NCBI GenBank assembly: GCA_003641695.1
Contig: QNBL01000167.1
Coordinates: 1 to 6,315, forward strand
From: Spirochaetota bacterium
GTDB taxonomy: Bacteria; Spirochaetota; Spirochaetia; B11-G9
DNA: 6,315 bases
Direction of reading: 5' to 3'
Below are positions 5,936-6,315 of the stretch, one piece after another (the stretch's first letter is position 1; each line of letters opens with the position of its first letter). The translations under genes were made by a program, and so were the position numbers. The notes beneath the pieces were generated by a model, which had not been told where the DNA came from, did not search any database, and worked only from the letters and a program-made list of their open reading frames with translations.

Positions 5936-6315
5936 ATGAAAGCTAATAATGTTCAGACTGTTCTGCTTGGTTTCATTGCTCTGGTACTGTTAGGCACTGT
6001 CTTGAAGCTTGCGGGAGCAATACTTATTCCTCTGGTATTGGCATCAATTCTTTCAGTTGTTCTCAGTCCCATGATAAACAGGCTTGACAAATGTCACTTT
6101 CCAAGACCAGTAGCAGTCCTCATTGTTATTATCTTCCTTTCTGGCATAGTATTTCTGATAACGATGTTTGTTCAGGCCAGTATAAACTCCTTCATTACCG
6201 AGTATCCCAAATATGCTGAACGGTTTGGAATACTGAATAGTAAGATAATTCAGCTTTCTGAAAGCAGGCTTGGGGTGTCTCTGGATTATTTCAAGGATTT
6301 TAATTGGGCTGAACG
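5936..6315 (+). CDS. AI-2E family transporter (PerM/TqsA-like membrane protein), 3' part cut by window edge
   Basis: An ATG at 5936 opens a frame of 126 codons that continues past the window. The product starts with two closely spaced hydrophobic segments (about residues 7-23 and 26-44), then SPMINRL, and a third at about 58-79. A more polar stretch with FITEYPKYAERF follows. This order, including the proline-containing LSPMINRLDK after the second segment, is typical of the N terminus of the AI-2E (UPF0118) family, usually around 350 residues with eight membrane segments. Members include E. coli TqsA, linked to autoinducer-2 export, PerM, and some sodium/proton antiporters, so the substrate cannot be given. 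AGGA at 5926-5929 is six bases before the ATG; an in-frame GTG at 5921 is less well placed. It is divergent from fabH with a separate strong promoter, so a functional link to fatty acid synthesis is not implied. Confidence 0.85.
   Translation, partial: MKANNVQTVLLGFIALVLLGTVLKLAGAILIPLVLASILSVVLSPMINRLDKCHFPRPVAVLIVIIFLSGIVFLITMFVQASINSFITEYPKYAERFGILNSKIIQLSESRLGVSLDYFKDFNWAE

Noticed and set aside
1..6315. CRISPR arrays, tRNA or rRNA genes, insertion sequences, phage genes
   Set aside because: No direct repeat arrays, tRNA-like cloverleaf sequence, transposase motifs or terminal repeats were seen; nearly all bases are explained by the listed genes.

Overview
The window is bacterial chromosomal DNA carrying a compact type II (dissociated) fatty acid synthesis operon on the minus strand. 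An independently promoted threonine-catabolism gene lies on one side, and a divergent membrane-protein gene on the other. Genes are tightly packed with ATGA overlaps, Shine-Dalgarno sites are strong and promoters look like sigma70 sites. Nothing points to phage, plasmid or transposon content. Base composition is moderate with AT-rich intergenic DNA. I cannot name the organism; the gene set fits many anaerobic or facultative bacteria, and a spirochaete-like origin is only an impression.

Layout from the left: positions 1-1108 (minus) hold kbl (2-amino-3-ketobutyrate CoA ligase), cut by the window edge near its C terminus, with a near-consensus promoter at 1132-1160. A 9-bp stem-loop at 1202-1225 is the probable end of the fab operon. 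Reading right to left, that operon is fabH (4690-5673), fabD (3669-4604), fabG (2929-3672), fabF (1666-2910) and fabZ (1244-1669). A long inverted repeat sits between fabH and fabD. A 262-bp divergent intergenic region holds a probable fabH promoter on the minus strand and an excellent sigma70 promoter on the plus strand. The plus-strand promoter drives an AI-2E family membrane protein gene that starts at 5936 and runs off the right edge.

Together the operon supplies initiation (FabH), malonyl loading onto ACP (FabD), and condensation, ketoreduction and dehydration (FabF, FabG, FabZ). Two expected parts are absent: acpP, which often lies between fabG and fabF but here is replaced by an 18-nt spacer, and any enoyl-ACP reductase (fabI/K/L/V). 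These must be encoded elsewhere.

I see no clearly novel system. The points worth a second look are the missing acpP, the fabH-fabD hairpin, active-site-adjacent substitutions in FabD and FabH, and palindromes in the two divergent promoters.
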